Shown here piece after piece: positions 11,102 to 23,907 of a stretch of 64,000 nucleotides of DNA (position 1 is its first letter; each line of letters begins with the position of its first letter). A model generated the notes under the pieces. It was not told the origin of the DNA. It saw nothing but the letters and a program-made list of their open reading frames with translations, and did not search any database. The translations under genes were made by a program, and so were the position numbers. Source of the stretch: Loxodes magnus (Eukaryota > Ciliophora > Karyorelictea > Loxodida > Loxodidae); the NCBI GenBank assembly GCA_946699065.1, contig CAMPDV010000224.1, positions 248,001 through 312,000 on the forward strand. Reading direction: 5' to 3'.

Positions 11102-14100
11102 TTATATTTATAAAGTAAGTATCATTTTAATAGTCACTAAGTACTTCTTAGAAACATCTAATTACAAAAGAAAAATCACATAAATAGCTCAAAACTTATT
11201 GATCTATCTATCTTGAAATCAACTTTCTGAATTATGACAAAAACTTATAGTAGTTGTTGAAATACTCAAAGCCTTCTTTGCTAATCACTAAGTATTAAGT
11301 AAAGAGTATTTAGCATAGAATGCATAAAAAGTTATAATTAAACTTAGAGATAACAGCAAATTATTATTAAATTACAGTCAACTTCATTAGATACTCTTAA
11401 GTTTATATATCTAAAGGCTATTTAACTGCTAAATCTTTAGTTATTTTAACTTTAATAGGAATTTTAACGACATTAATAGAGAGCGAAAAGTAATTTTAGC
11501 TAAAATAACATTTTTTACTACTATAGTAAAACTCAAAAAAGAGCTTCATAGCTTAATTACTTCTTATATCGCTTTCTATTCTAAAATGATATATAGATAA
11601 AATAAATGGATCCTTATTACATTTTCAAATCATTTATCTATGCCTATCCTTTAATAAAAAAGCTTATAAGAATTAAAAAAGTCCATATTAATATTTATCC
11701 CTCTTAGTGTCATCAATATTTCAGTCCTAAATTCTATTAAAACTGGACTCATCTTTATTTATTCTTCAAACTTAGAGCAAAAATAAGGTTGAAGCTTTCT
11801 ATATTAAATATATCAATAAAAAGCTAATAGTACTCATAAAGCTTATATAGATTTAGCTTTTTACTTATAGAAAGCATTTACACATGATTGCTTTATAAAT
11901 ATAAATGTTTTAATTAACTTTAACCTAAAGATATTTTAGATACTTACGGTCCAATATTTTTAAAACGATTATTTATCTACTTATATTATATAATTATAAA
12001 GGCACTAATTGAGAAGAACTTAGTGATTAACTAAAAGAACTATTGTTTAAATTAATTTTAATTATAAGTAAAATATGCAATTTATTCTTATTTTTATAAG
12101 TTCAAATAAATAGCGGGAGCAATATTATGGATTGTACTCATTATCTCGAAAACTAAGAAAGACTTTTAATTGAAGCCAAGATCTTGAAGTAAACATATCT
12201 GAAAGAGTAATCAGTTTTGGTAATGGCTTAAAGTCTACAACTCTGGAGTATTAATTCATTATTCATGATAATCTCTGTCTATAGAAGTATTTAAAATTAA
12301 TATCCCTTTCTAATGTCCGTTAAAAAGCTGTTGAGAGTAAGCAGCGCAGAGATATCTAATATGATGCTAATTTTTTAATTTGTTTAAAGTTGTAAATAAG
12401 AGAATTTATATAGTATACAGCTTTAAAGTATTTTTTAAATGAATTATAAGCTTTCATACATTAACAAGTTTACCTCTTATGTAAACAGTTCATTTTAGTA
12501 ATATAGCTCTACTTTTCTATTAATTTATAAATTTTTAAAGCTTCTGAAGCAAAAATTTTTGGTTTCCTCAACGTATAAAATGTTAAACTGGCAATTTAGT
12601 AAATTAACTGAAAAGTTTAAAAGCTCAGAGAGGAAATATAAAAGTCACCAAAGTATGTAACCCTGCTTCATCAAACTGAGATTTTAATATCTTAGCTTTT
12701 ATCTTATAGAGTTTTATGAATTTCATGGGAAGCAAATTGATAATGATTACTTAGTTAAGGAAAAAAAATCCTTCCTAATGCTATAATACTTTCAATATTA
12801 TAGCAAATCCTTATAAAAATTCGAAAATTAACTTCCAAAGACTTTAAGACTATCCTAATTTCATTTCTATTTAATTAGAAATCTTAGAAGAATCTAATAA
12901 TAAGAGTAAGCAATAATAACAAAACTTCTTTGGAGAGCTAATAAAATTATAGTACATCAAGTGCGTTTTTTAAAATGCTCAACTTAGAAAAAATTGGATT
13001 AATCATTTTACTTTCTAACACTCTTTTTTGTTGACCAAAAAGTAAAATTTTACGTTATTCAGAAAATTAATCTTTTTCTAAAGCTTCATTGTTTTAATTT
13101 ATTGCTAACTTCCATCATCAAATATTTGTATAGATTATAAGTAATTATAATCAAGATTCAAATATCCTTTGGAAATATAAAATTTTCAACTTATATGCTT
13201 TAATCATATCTTTCTTAAAAGTTCTCTCAAATAGCAGAAGTTATTTTTATTTCTTTAAAGCAATCATCACTTCCCTTTTTTTAATTACATTTTCTAGTTT
13301 ATTGATAGATAATTTTAATATTTCTTGTCGTTTTCCACAATTTCTAACCCAAATATTTCATTAAAGTTTCCTAATTTTAAAGAGTAAAAATTTTGAATTG
13401 ACAGTCTCTTCCCATATCTTATAATTACAATATCACTTAAAATTATTTTCTTTAGTAAAGAAAATTAAAAATTAATTAGATCTTCCAAGATTCTTTAAAT
13501 CCTATTTAGTCTTTAAAATAAAAGTTTCAATAGGACTATTTCACACTTAATTTGGTAGTTAAAGATTGTAAGTTATAAAAAGTATAGCCTTTTAAGATAT
13601 TTATGTCTATAGCTTTAACTTTATTATCTACTTTGATTTTGTTGTTATAATGTATAATTTCTTTAAATAAGGTTATTCATAACTTTTGCTATATCATTAA
13701 TATTTTTAGCTCTAAGCTAAATATAAGCAGTCTTCATAGTTCTTACTTTAAAGATTTAATATCTAGCTATAAATATTAAAGCTTTATTTAGATATAGTAA
13801 ACTTATAATGTTGAATGAAATAGAATAGACTAAGTTCATATATTTAAAGTTTTAAACCTTAAGCTATTAAACAGTCGTAATAACTACATGTTATACACTT
13901 TGAATTTAGAGAATTAACTCAATCTATTCTAGGATAATGAATCTTCTCCTTCAGGTAGCTAATTATCTCAAAGAAACATCAGTTATTTAATAACATGAAA
14001 TTTCATTTTAAACTAATATTAGATTAGTAGCACAATCACTAACTGACTAAGATACCCATGGAAAGCTTCTATCCCTTTTATGCTTTATTAAAGTTAAAAA

Positions 14101-14794
14101 AACAAAAATAGAAACTAATAAAGAAATGAATTAAATAGGAATGCTTAAATATTACTTATAACTATTAGTTTAAACTTTACTAGTTATTTCTCTAGAAATT
14201 ATAAGGTAGAAGCATTACCTTCATTTTAATAGAAATTATAGTGCTTATGTTTCTTTAATATAGCCTGTTATTTATATGAATCTATTCTATTTCTAATTCC
14301 GTTATTCTTATTTTATCAACTAAAAAGTTAAATATTTATAGAGAATAAAGAAGTTTAATATACCTCTGAATCTCATAACTAGAATAAAATTTTAATTTAT
14401 AAAGCTAAAGTTAAATAATGGGATAAAATCTTAAATGATAAGGTAATATTAAATAAGGCTCCTAAATATTATTTTCACTTCTAGTCAAACTTTACAGAAC
14501 CAAGAATTGTAATATAATTAATAAAACTTTAAAGCATAAAATTATATTATAATTTATGATTATAGTCTATATACAGTCTAGTCAAATAAGATGAAATCGA
14601 TTTTTTATATTAACTTTAAAATCCCAAGGATTTTATACATGTAGATATATTAATAGTTTTATTAAACTGAAGAAGATTAAATATGTAATTTAATATCTAG
14701 TAAAAAGTAGCTTCCTTGCTTATTATCTATCTGATAAAGTACTAATTAGAATATTATATTATAACTTTTTAAATCTCTATTGTTATAAATAAAA
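11102..14794. other. 3.7-kb gap with one long TGA-free frame
   Basis: No recognised gene. The plus-strand frame from the ATG at 12127 runs 392 codons to TGA at 13303. It begins with a coding-like MDCTHYLENQERLLIEAK stretch but becomes Leu/Ser/Lys-rich and unrecognisable. In DNA of this composition several such runs are expected by chance per window, so it is not called as a gene. The remainder looks like ordinary AT-rich spacer. Confidence 0.4.
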
Positions 14795-17354
14795 ATGGGA
14801 AATTGCTTTCGAAAAATGAAACAATGTGACCAATGTACAGAACTTAAAGACGAATAATAATTATTTAAACTCGATTGCACCCATTATTTATGCACATAAT
14901 GTTCCGAAAACAAAGAAAAAATATTTGAAGTTATAAATGAAGAAAACATTTCATTGTTAGAAAAAATTGAAAATAAGGACGAATCCAGTTATAAAGATGA
15001 AAAAAGCATAGTCAATGTCACTTGTAATAGAAATTATTTAAATATCCAATGCTCCAAATGTTAAAAAAAAGCATTAGTAACTAACAAAGTATGACTTTTA
15101 GCTAATAAATAAAAAGAAGTAAGTTATTTTTTATTAATTTATAAAGGCTACAGACTAAAAGTAAGATACTGAGAAGTTAAAAAATCAAAAAAAGGCAGAT
15201 CTAAGTTAGTCTTAAGTACCAGGTTAAATTTAAATAAATCAAGATCAATTAAATTCCTTAAAATAGTAAATTTAATAACTAGAAAGTGAAATGAAAGCTA
15301 AAGAAAAGCAAATTAAAGATTTTGAATAATAAAGCTTAAAGTTGAAATAAGAAAAGGATTAATTACTATAAAATTAAAATAAAAATCTTTAAAGTTAATA
15401 AAATATCAACTAGCAAAAACCTTTAGAAGATAAATAATAAGAGGTTTAAACACTCAAAAGTTAACTCGAAGCCCTTAAGTAGGAACTTGAATTCAAGTAA
15501 AAAAAACGTGATGATTACGAAAATAAAATAAGAAAGCTTTAAATGGATTAACTCGAAAAACAAAAAAAGTCCTAAGAATAAGAAAAGTAATCTAACTCAA
15601 ATAGACCTTCTGTTTCTAGATAATAAGTTTAAAATGCTTAAGTTTTATAGAGTAATGTGCAGGATTAAAGTCAAATTTAACTAAAGTAAGTATATGGTCG
15701 TAAATCCCTTAATAGTTTATCAAATGAGTATAAGCATAATGCTAATATTTAGAAAATAATTAAAGATCTTCAATAAAAATACAATTCCTGTAGAGGTGTA
15801 AGAGGAGATGGAAATTGCTATTTCCGAGCTGTTGGATTTTCTTATTTAGAACATTTGACAAGATACACCACTCCTGTCTAGCACTTAGAGGATTTCATTA
15901 ATAAACTCAACAGTAATATCGGTTACTACCAAATCAGAGCTAATACCTAAAATTTTAGATAGATTTTTCTCTCTTTTTTGGAAAAATTGAAAGAAAAGAA
16001 AGAGTAGAATGATAATACTATTCAATAGTATTTAATTGAAGAACTTTAAGATAATAGAAATAACTAAGATGAAGCACTTGTTTGGCAGATGAGATGTCTT
16101 TCTGCTAATTACTTAGAATCGCACTAAGAATATTTTGAAGGCTTTTGCTAAATTCCTTATAAAGAACTTATCAAAAATGTACTAACAATGGGAAAAGAGG
16201 CAGATGGATTAGGAATAGGACCACTTTAAGTAGTGTTGAAAGTAAAAATAGAAATAATAACAATTGATAGAAACTATTAAGAGGCGCTGTCATTTGATTA
16301 GATGAAAATAGCAGGTAAATGTCCCCTTATATTTATTTTGTATAAGCCTGGACATTATGATATTATTTATTCCAATGAATAATCTGATGTCGATACTTTC
16401 GATGAAGTAAATGAATAATATACTAGATAAATCAAAATTCCTTAAAATTATGATATATATAATCCAGGAGCTCCATTTTTTGTAGAAATACCTCAAAATG
16501 GTTAAGAATGTCCTATGTAAGAATTTGAACAGTTTTAGATAAAATTTGATTTCCCTTATATAAGTACTTAGGAAAGTAAAAGCTTGCTGTAAAATCCTTA
16601 GCTTTAAAAGTGTAGCCTATGCTAATAAGAAATAAAAAAAAAAAAGTTTGTAGGTCTCAAGTGTCACCATTAAATATGTAATTTTTGCTTTTAACATTAA
16701 ATTACATAAAAAACTGGAGGAAAGATAATCTTAAACAGTAATGAAAGTGGATAAAGACCAACTTGTTCAACTTGTAATAGAATATTATCTGAATAAGAGT
16801 TAGAAGGAATAGTAGGAAAGGAGAAATTTGATAAAGCTAAGCAGTAGGCAGCTCAAAGGCTTTAGTAGTAAATTTAATAACTTAAAATTAAATGGATTAC
16901 ACTCTAAAATTTTAAATTTTATAAAATGAAGCCAAATTTATATATTATTACATATAAAATTAATATAATAAAGGATATTAAAGATATTTATATAGAAAGC
17001 TTGTTTTATAATGAGGCTTTTGCAAAGATGATAAATTTTCTCTAAATACTGAAGAAATATTTTAATCTTATTTTAATTTTTAGATTTTGCAAAAATAATA
17101 AGCAAGCTACACATAAATTTACCTCAATTAATTAAGACCCTAAAAGTAATAGTAATATTTTTCCAATAAATTAATTTCCAAAAATTATCAAAAACTTAGT
17201 ATCATAAAGAAAGTAACCTTCAATCTTTTTAATTTTATCATGGTTAGTCTAAGTTTTAAAAATTGATCTTTTAGAATATTATTTTATATAAGGAGGATTT
17301 TAATATCATTTTAGAAGCATAATTCAAATGTTTCATCAGATAAGATTTTAGTGA
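14795..17354 (+). CDS. RING / coiled-coil / otubain-like (C65) / RING multidomain protein
   Basis: Predicted deubiquitinase fused to zinc fingers. Exon 1 (108 codons) begins MGNCF, a possible myristoylation site, with a RING-like finger CDQC...CTHYLCTQC...CSKC. After a 28-nt intron a long Gln/Lys coiled coil precedes a peptidase C65 domain: RGVRGDGNCYFRAVGF with catalytic Cys332, EALVWQMRCLSANYL, KEADGLGIGPLQ, and PGHYDIIY with catalytic His511, all as in otubains. A second RING-like finger follows at about 597-650 (CSLC...CHHQICNFC...CSTC). The first in-frame TGA is at 17352; the last ~180 codons have no recognisable domain and the real end may be earlier. The stop lies inside DNA that block B lacks. 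A damaged copy sits at 23908. Confidence 0.82.
15119..15146 (+). other. 28-nt intron in the RING-otubain gene
   Basis: Starts GTAAGTTATT and ends TTATAAAG. Exon 1 is exactly 108 codons, and the downstream frame starting GCTACAGAC runs unbroken through the coiled coil into the otubain domain. The length of 28 is not a multiple of three, so both frames connect only if it is removed. Confidence 0.7.
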
Positions 17355-17419
17355 GAAGAGGAAAATATGAATTAGCAAGATTAAAGTTTGTTATTGATTG
17401 AATTTTATTATTATTATAA

Positions 17420-18315
17420 GCCTTTAAGTTTAAAAGTTTAGAAGAGAGTAAAGGTAATTAGGTAAATATAGAAGTATTCAAAAAGGAGTAACTGGAGTTC
17501 TGAACAGAATAGAATCAAACATGAGATTAATTTCAAGAAAAGCTTTTTAAGTAGCAACTTCAACATTTAATGAATCATGCTATATAGACCTGAATTGATT
17601 ACCCTTTAAGCACATTATGGCTATAAAATTCTTCAGATTCTACCATAAAATTAAATAAGAAAGTATTGATTTTCCAAGATCAGCAATAGGTTCTCTTTTC
17701 ATTAATATATGGAAAAAAGGACTTCAATACTACGATTAAGTGTAGTAATTATCAGACCTTTATAATATCGATCTGCAGAATTAATAGAATAATACCAATC
17801 TTAAAACTTTTACTAAACATGTAAGAGAAAAAATACAACAATATTTCTACAAAGTAGCTACTGAATAATTTGGTAATCTTTAACAATTTCCACAAATTAC
17901 TTGTACTAAATTAAACAAATAGTATAGACGAGAAATTATCAGTATATATAAAATTAGAACCTAAACTTATAATTTCCGTAAGGATCTTTAAGATCGTCAT
18001 TACCCCATTGATAATCCCTATTGTATGTGTGGAGAGTATGAAACTTTCGAGCATTTCTTTAAATGTGTGTACTATTCTAATATAATGAATTGATTATCGG
18101 AAAAGATCGGAAATTATGACTTAAGGCGCCTTATACTATACGATCAAGAATATCTAAACTCATTTTCAAGGTCTAAATTAGAGTATTTAGAGTTATAGAG
18201 CAAAATATTTCACAAGAAGCTAATGACAAGGAGACTTGAGATTCTAGAAATGGAGAAAACAAAAAAGGAAGAAGCTAAAGATGAATAGAAGGAAGAAATA
18301 ATTAAAGAAAAATGA
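17420..18315 (+). mobile_element. LINE-like reverse-transcriptase C-terminal fragment
   Basis: The reading shows a run typical of the end of non-LTR retrotransposon polyproteins: YLG-like LGKYRSIQKG, a helical region with FNESCYIDLNWLPFKHIM, and a terminal zinc motif CMCGEYETFEHFFKC (C-x2-C-x7-H-x4-C), then a Lys/Glu-rich tail ending in tandem TGA TGA at 18313. TGA reads as Trp in DLNWLP and NIMNWLS. The catalytic palm (YxDD) is missing, so the element is 5'-truncated, as is common for LINE insertions. It lies in an interval absent from the paralogous block B, which supports insertion after the duplication. The upstream limit is approximate. Confidence 0.65.
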
Positions 18316-21300
18316 TGAAATGTAAACAAGATTAAAAAACTCTTTTAGTTTAAATTAAATTTAATTAGGTAAATATAAGTTTAGTTATTGATTATTGAAA
18401 AAATAGATTGCGGTATTTTAAAATAGTATGAAATAGATATCTATTTATTGTACTTTATGGAGTGATATTTATAATAACTTAATTTCTTAGCATATTTAAA
18501 TATAAGTAATTGATTAAGATTTCTATGATTGCATAAGAAATTGATGGACTAATGAGAAACTATAGCCAATATATATTTAAAATGAAGATTTTATGAGATT
18601 TGCCAACTATTCAATTTAACAATTCTATTCAAAGCACGAAAAATATTATCTTTAAAGTAAGGGAAAATAAAGGAAGCAAGATTTGTTGAAGTTGTATATT
18701 TAGATAAATTAAAAATTTTAATGAAATTTAAATATCCAAAGTATTTACTCATTAAGATATTAGTTAAAACTATTTTAATTTAAACTACTAAAGGATATTA
18801 CTCTAAGACTCTTAAAATAAACATAAAATACTATTGCTTTAAGATTCAAACTAAAGAAAATAATTAAGAATTTATTAAAGATATAGTTATTAAAATAAAA
18901 GTCACAATTAAAATAATTATAGCATTTTATTCAGTGTTTGCTTATTTTTAATTTCTTTTATCTCATTCTCACTTTTTGATTCATAAAATAAGATCATGAT
19001 TAAACAGGTCTATCATGTTTAAAATCCTTATTCTATTATTTTCACAAAGCTATGCTTTTTTGAACTATTTTATCAACTTATAAAAGGAAATTTAATATAA
19101 TTCCTAAATTTAAACTATTTTTCTTATTTTTACAAATCTAGATTTATTCTGAATCTTGTAGTGATAGATAAATATCTTTAAAGACTTTAATCAAGCATAG
19201 TTTATTATATTTGTTGATATTGCTGAGATTTATATTTTAATATGATGAAAATTTAGTGTTTGTCTAGTTTACCTAATGAATCTTATCTTATATAAATTAT
19301 ACTCCCAACTTGGTTTTTATCTATTTCTTTTTAGTTCTTTTATATAGATTTAACTCATTTTGTTGTTAATCTATACAAAAAGTCTCAGTAATTAATTCTG
19401 AAGATAAGATCTTTATTAAGACATGATTGGAGTGTAAGAATTTTTATGTCTTAGTATTTCTAAAACTTATAAATAACTAAAAGTATTATGATTGATACAA
19501 TCTACTTCATAACTATCTTTTGAAGGATTTACTTTATTATCTTTTTATAAAAAGATACAATCTGCGTAGCTCACTAATTTATTATCTATCCAATATAATA
19601 AAAGAGAATAGCTAGATTATTTTTAAGGATCTTAACTGAAAATTAAAAAAATTCCTCATCACGAAGTTCATTTTATACGGATTAAAATCATAAGCTTAGT
19701 AATTTAATCAGTATGATCAAAATTTATACTAATTTAAACAAAAAATTGATACTTGGTTGATATGAAGGAGAGATGGGCTACAAAATTTTAATGTATCAAA
19801 TTAGAAAGACTTCGTTTAAACTTAGTTAAGCATTTTCCTCTTTTATATGCAATATCATGAATTATACAGTTGATGGGTAAAAAAATAAGGCTATCATTAT
19901 TGTTCGATTTTTTAGAATGATAGATTTTATAGTTTAAGATTTAATTAAATGCGCTAAATTTTGGTTATTTTAGCTCAGAAATAAATTCCCTTAAAAATAT
20001 ATTAATATGGTGCAACATCTCATTACACTAAACTTAATTAAGAAAATAAAGGGTATAAGAAGCATAAAGGAACTAATATATATCTAACTAATTTGCTAGA
20101 TACTGAATAGTAATTTTACTGTAAGCGTAAATTATGTCGTTAAATTCAAAATAATATGCTTTTAAACAAACTCTAAAAGAGCAGGATAAAACATTATAAG
20201 CTTTAATCTTAGTTTTATGTATAAGATTCTTTATTAGTTTATAAGCCTTGATTCTATCTGGCTTTATTGGATATTACATCTATATACTTTACTTATTAAA
20301 CCTCTTACATTATCTAATAAAAATAAGCCTACTTAAAAACTAGGAAGATACTAATCTTATAAAAGGCTACAAATATATGAATAGACTTAAATCTTTATAA
20401 TTATTTTATATAAAGTAAAGTAGATTAATTATAATTATAATTATTGGAATGCATTAAAGAGTTACAGCAAAAGTAAATAAAGGACAAATAAAAAACTCCT
20501 AATAATGCGTTTTTCGAAATGAACTTAAAAAAGAATAGCTATAAATGCAAGTAAATTATGAAGTAAAGAATAAGAGGAGTTAATTTACTAAATTCTTAAA
20601 TAATTATAAAATTTTATTAAATAAGAAATATTCAGAAAATGTGATTTATGAATAATCTTAGCAAGATAAAGATACCAATTGAGAATAACACAAAAAAATG
20701 TAATAAGTCATATGCTTAACTTTTTACAGAAATTTAGCAAATGCTATCAGTCTTGCTATCTCTATATTTAAAGAAAATTGATAAACTAAATATCAACTAG
20801 CATATCATTTTGAAATTCTTATTTCATAATATACCAGTTCATTACGACAATGTTTTCTTTAATATTAATGCAATCAAAATCTAAAAATTAAGATAAAGAA
20901 ATGCATATTAATAAACTTAATTCTAAGAATCTAATAAAATGTTTAAACTTCAAATATTTACTTGCACTTTCCTATAAAAATATTACTCTGTTTATAATGT
21001 ATTAAATCTTTTAATCTATAAGAAAGAATAAAAACTAATTTTATAAGCTTCTTAATAACTCTCCTTAAGGATTTATTTTCACTAACTTTCCTAAATCAAA
21101 ATTTTTATTTATAAACTAGTGGCAAAACGAGAATAAGTTTTATAATAGACATTTATTTGTATTCGATGCATATAAATATATAAGGGAAGTAATTATAAAA
21201 GCCATCTTTTTATATTATCACTGTATTTTTCAATTTTTTAAAAGGATCAATTTAGAAATTTTCTTTAGAAGATGAAACTAAAAATCATCAAATAAGATAA

Positions 21301-21393
21301 TCTGAAAAATAGAAATATTTTGAAAGTACAAAATTAGGTTTTTAGTGTAATTAGCAGTGAAATATTATATATTTATGCACTATGTCTATTATT
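18316..21393. other. 3.1-kb gap; duplicated pieces plus unmatched DNA
   Basis: 18725-19045 and 21170-21393 match the corresponding positions upstream of the second FkbM gene. The 19.1-20.9 kb interior has no counterpart there and no motif I recognise; it may be another old insertion. Confidence 0.45.
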
Positions 21394-22569
21394 TCAAAGA
21401 TAGAAACTCTTATAATTTTATTTAGTTATAAAAATTCTTATAATCGTTTTGATTTAAAGCTTATTTGTTTATATTTACTTCAAGCTGTGTAATTCAAAAG
21501 CTTTATCACTTGCTAGAATATAGTTTCCTCTATCATTTAGATATTGACTCATATTATTAAATTTGTGTAACTTGAACAATAATTAATTTCCTGTTTATCA
21601 CTAAGAAATATATTTCCTATGGGCCTTTTTGCTTAAAGGATTTATCTTATATAAATTTAAGTTTAGACTTTCTACTGTTTTATTTAAAATTTATGCGCAT
21701 TCTTATAATTACTATTGTGTCGCTCATTTTTTACCCCAAAATTCAAACAAAACTATTATTGTATCTCTATTTTACTTTAAAATTTCCTGACTTCCTTATA
21801 TAGCTAGACAATCTAAACCTTCTATATCTATTTTTATAAAGTCAATTGGACTTAAAGCTTATTAGTGCAGGAAATCTAGACTTTAGGTAGTTATTTATTT
21901 GGTATTTTCAATTTTTATTCATTTTTTTTAATTTCTTAGACTATTATTATAGTAGATTACAAAGGAGGTTCCTGTTCTAGAAGTCTTAGCAAATTTTTTT
22001 TCAGTTTTATTGTTTGAAATTGCTTGTTGTATTAATCTGATTTTTTCATTTAAGAAAGGAAACTTCTTAGCATTGAGTCAGATATTATACTCAGATATAG
22101 CGATCTATAAATCTCCGATCTCATAAGCCGTTATAGATCAGGATTTTTAGTATTTTTCCAGAAAAAGAGCCATAACAATTGTATGAACACCTATATTGTT
22201 TCCACACTCAATTACCACTTTTGCTTTTTTCATAATTCGAGAGTATAAACTAAATATAGCAGAATGATCCTCAAACCTGTTTCAAATTTAGTCCTCCCTT
22301 CAAATTGCTTTTACGTCTTAACTTAAGCTTGTAAGATTAAGTGAATTATCTAAAACATTAAAATTGAAATATTCTATAGGTTCTTTGGTTTATGCCTTTA
22401 TTTTGCTTAAGTACTATTCATCTGATCTTTATATTATCATAATTTTTTCATTTTTTATGCTTTTTTTCTCCAACAAGTCTAATTTATTTCTCCCTTGGAT
22501 TACTAAAAGATACCAAAATGTTATTAGCAAGATAAAAAGTAGCAAGCTATGATATATTGTTATTTTCAT
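21394..22569 (-). CDS. Membrane-anchored FkbM-type methyltransferase, copy 1
   Basis: SAM-dependent methyltransferase of the FkbM family, 391 residues, stop TGA. A hydrophobic N-terminal anchor (SLLLFILLITFWYLLV, from about residue 6) suggests a type II membrane protein of the secretory pathway. The SAM motif is VIECGNNIGVHT, followed by SITAYEIGD; IDFIKIDIEG is the family acidic motif; then FEFWGKKWATQ. At least six Trp residues are TGA (for example KSWSIT, KKWATQ, QWQTG), matching W in copies 2 and 3. An unbroken frame and conserved residues suggest it is functional. A 197-bp stretch (21668-21864) is identical to copy 2 although flanking coding sequence has diverged. The acceptor is unknown; family members usually O-methylate sugars or small molecules. 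Confidence 0.85.
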
Positions 22570-23907
22570 TTTTAATTGAAAGAATAATTTAATTTATAGC
22601 TAAGATTTTAAGCCTCCTAAATTATCTACGATCTATTCCTTAGAACAATTCAACTGTACAAATTAATTTAATTATTTTGATCTTAGATAAATTCTTTCCT
22701 TCTTTGTGCGATATTTTGTTAGAATATTTAAAAAATAGATACAGGTTTGAAGACGAAAATGACTCTAGATAAATAAATAATTATAAAATAAATAGAATTT
22801 ATTAGTTAGAAATAAGCTAAAAATACTCCTATTTAGGATAGCCTAATTTTATCTGAACTTGATAATAATAATCAATTGGTTTTTTCCTTTTAAAAAATTA
22901 AGCTATGTAAGTCTTATTGGATAAATAATATAGGGTGTAAATATGTTTTATGAAAAGCATAAAAAGCAAAAAGATATTTGCAGATTTATATTTAAGATCT
23001 TCATCTCGATGAATTAATAATAAAATATGATATGCAATAGATATCAAGGTATAATGGATTGACTTTATAAAAAATAATATAAATTAGTAAGCATCAGGAT
23101 TTCTTATAACGCATTCGACAGATAAAAAGAAATAATGGATAGATAATTTAAGCTATTTATAACATTATATGTAAATACTCCCTTTTAGTCCTCATGTCCA
23201 TTCTAGTTACCTAGTTTTTTAAGCTACTTTTTATCTTCAAATTATAAGTATAAAAAATTAATAGATCTTAATAAAAAGCTGCCTATTTTGAAATAGATTA
23301 AGGATAAGAAAAGATGAAAAGTTTAATTAAACTATATTAATAAATTTATAATGCAACTGCTTAAAATGAAAATATAGTATTAAATGGTTTTAAACTTAAT
23401 GATAATTAAGTGATAGAACTATCTAAATATTATAAATAAAATATTCCAGTATCAATATAAATTATTTCACTAGCCCGCCAAAAGTAGATAGTATATGAAA
23501 ATTTAGATTTAATTAAAAGAATCATAGAAGGTAATTTATCCTTATTATTGATAAAAATCACTTCGCTTTTGACTATTTATAAAAGTTATAGGTTACATTA
23601 TAGAAAAATTAAAATAAATATAGTAAAAAAAATGGCAGGAAAAAGATTTTAATTGTTTGACTATATTTCTCATCTTTAGGAAGGTTACTGGTTTTATTAA
23701 AACAATGAAGGAAATGTATCTGATAATTATCTGTCTTTGATAGAGATTTAAGGCCTATGGTTAAGCATTAATTACTCATAAAAATTAACGTTTACAATAC
23801 TTGATCACCAGAATATTTCTGTTATATCAATTTATTCGTTCAGAGCTTACAGTACAGCAAGAGTTTAGCTGTCCTCAAATTCTCAAAGATAATAAAAAAT
23901 ATGCTAT
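22570..23907. other. Gap between block A and block B
   Basis: The part next to the FkbM gene resembles the sequence upstream of copy 2 at 26950-27500. A plus-strand ORF from ATG 23632 (MAGKRFQLFDYISHLQEGYW...) looks coding-like for about 85 codons and then runs into the otubain pseudogene; it matches no family I know. Confidence 0.4.

Larger units (their letters stand above)
16187..22569. repeat. Paralogous block A (otubain 3' half to FkbM gene)
   Basis: Shares order and sequence with block B at 23908-26943: otubain C-terminal half, a short intergenic part (for example GTATTTACTCATTAA near 18740 and 24830), a stretch near 18960-19040 matching 25030-25120, and the FkbM gene on the minus strand. 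Relative to B it carries extra DNA at about 17318-18690, containing the reverse-transcriptase fragment, and about 1.7 kb more within 19050-21170. Confidence 0.8.

Noticed and set aside
16290..16496. Minus-strand ORF of 68 residues
   Set aside because: Antisense shadow of the otubain catalytic domain, which has clear C65 motifs on the plus strand.
22364..22552. Plus-strand ORF of 62 residues with a hydrophobic middle
   Set aside because: It is the antisense of the N-terminal anchor region of FkbM copy 1, whose minus-strand reading has conserved motifs.
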